Shown: piece after piece, positions 7,211 through 7,614 of the stretch | Position numbering within the stretch: position 1 is the stretch's first letter | Layout of the letters: every line of letters starts with the position of its first letter | NCBI GenBank assembly: GCA_030146905.1 | Contig: JASLAV010000064.1 | Location: 1-7,614 of the forward strand | Length of the DNA stretch: 7,614 nt | DNA from: Lentzea sp. | GTDB taxonomy: Bacteria > Actinomycetota > Actinomycetes > Mycobacteriales > Pseudonocardiaceae | Direction: 5' to 3' | Translations under genes and position numbers: made by a program | The notes under the pieces: generated by a model | The model's database searches: none | What the model saw: only the letters and a program-made list of their open reading frames with translations | Told to the model about the DNA's origin: nothing

Positions 7211-7614
7211 GCTGCACGCTCGCGTACATCGCGCCGGTCGACCCCTCCCGCACGAAACCGGGCAACGGCGGCGGATCCTGCGCGAACCCCTGCAGGTCCC
7301 CGAAAACCTCGAGCGCCGTCGCGGGCCGCCCACCGGGATCCTTGGCCAGCAACCGCTGCACGACGGGGTCGAGCGGCCCCGCCACCCGCCGCGGCGCCTC
7401 CTTGACGTGCTTGTCGAACACCGCGTACGCCGTCGGCCCCGTGAACAGCTGCTCGCCCGTCAGCATCTCGTGCAGCACGCACCCCAGCGCGTACAGGTCG
7501 CTGCGCGGCTCGGCGATCCCGCGCTGGATCTGCTCGGGCGCCATGTACGAGGGCGTGCCGAGGATCTGCCCGGCCCGGCTGAACGGCGCGACGTCGCTCT
7601 CCCGCAACAGCGCC
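7116..7614 (-). CDS. Ser/Thr protein kinase (PknB/Hanks type), C-terminal part, N-terminus off the window
   Basis: The frame is open to the window edge and the visible 165 residues are the C-terminal half of a eukaryotic-type kinase domain. Seen: the end of the activation segment with GTPSYMAPEQ (P+1 loop and APE motif), SDLYALGCVLHEMLTG (helix F, subdomain IX), and LLAKDPGGRPATALEV with the late conserved Arg (subdomain XI). The ATP-binding loop and HRD/DFG motifs must lie beyond 7614. After the kinase fold a tail of about 55 residues, rich in Pro, Gly, Ser and Thr, has no hydrophobic segment, so no membrane anchor is seen and the enzyme is probably cytoplasmic unless one lies upstream. The last 31 codons lie antisense to the conserved end of the glycosylase gene. 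The TTG at 7607 is not a real start because it is inside the kinase domain. The substrate is unknown. Confidence 0.9.
   Translation of the reverse strand, partial: ALLRESDVAPFSRAGQILGTPSYMAPEQIQRGIAEPRSDLYALGCVLHEMLTGEQLFTGPTAYAVFDKHVKEAPRRVAGPLDPVVQRLLAKDPGGRPATALEVFGDLQGFAQDPPPLPGFVREGSTGAMYASVQLTPGFGSPRDHRSPTGAAPRTHATAATPPNA

Overview
The window is high-GC DNA from an actinomycete. The evidence is strong G/C preference at third codon positions, long antisense open frames, a CBM2-GH18 secreted chitinase of Streptomyces type, an R61-type DD-peptidase, a NarL-type regulator, a zinc-finger/STAND/LuxR regulator and a PknB-like Ser/Thr kinase. The Thr/Pro linker and gene content would suit the Pseudonocardiales (Lentzea, Saccharothrix, Amycolatopsis and relatives) as well as Streptomyces; the genus is a guess.

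Layout from left to right. Positions 1-1032 (+) hold the mature part of a secreted R61-like D-alanyl-D-alanine carboxypeptidase/serine hydrolase whose start and signal peptide lie off the window. It converges on a secreted chitinase (1103-2719, -), with a hairpin between the two that suits termination of the chitinase. The chitinase promoter (about 2749-2791) carries two palindromes resembling the DasR operators (dre) of Streptomyces chitinase genes, one between -35 and -10 and one over the -35. Upstream of the chitinase on the same strand is an 799-residue regulator (2890-5289, -) with an N-terminal Cys4 zinc-finger-like motif, a STAND-type ATPase core, a helical TPR-like region and a C-terminal LuxR helix-turn-helix. 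Divergent from it across 204 bp is an apparently orphan NarL/LuxR response regulator (5494-6207, +). Next on the + strand is an AlkA-type 3-methyladenine DNA glycosylase (about 6338-7210). Its 3' end overlaps, antisense, the 3' end of a Ser/Thr protein kinase (7116 to the window edge, -).

Working together: the chitinase gene can be read as inducible by amino sugars through DasR-like control. The two regulators next to it are candidates for additional local control, but nothing in the sequence proves they act on it. The carboxypeptidase, glycosylase and kinase look like unrelated chromosomal neighbours. I see no mobile element, CRISPR array, tRNA or rRNA. The most interesting part is the regulator-promoter-chitinase block at 2720-5493.
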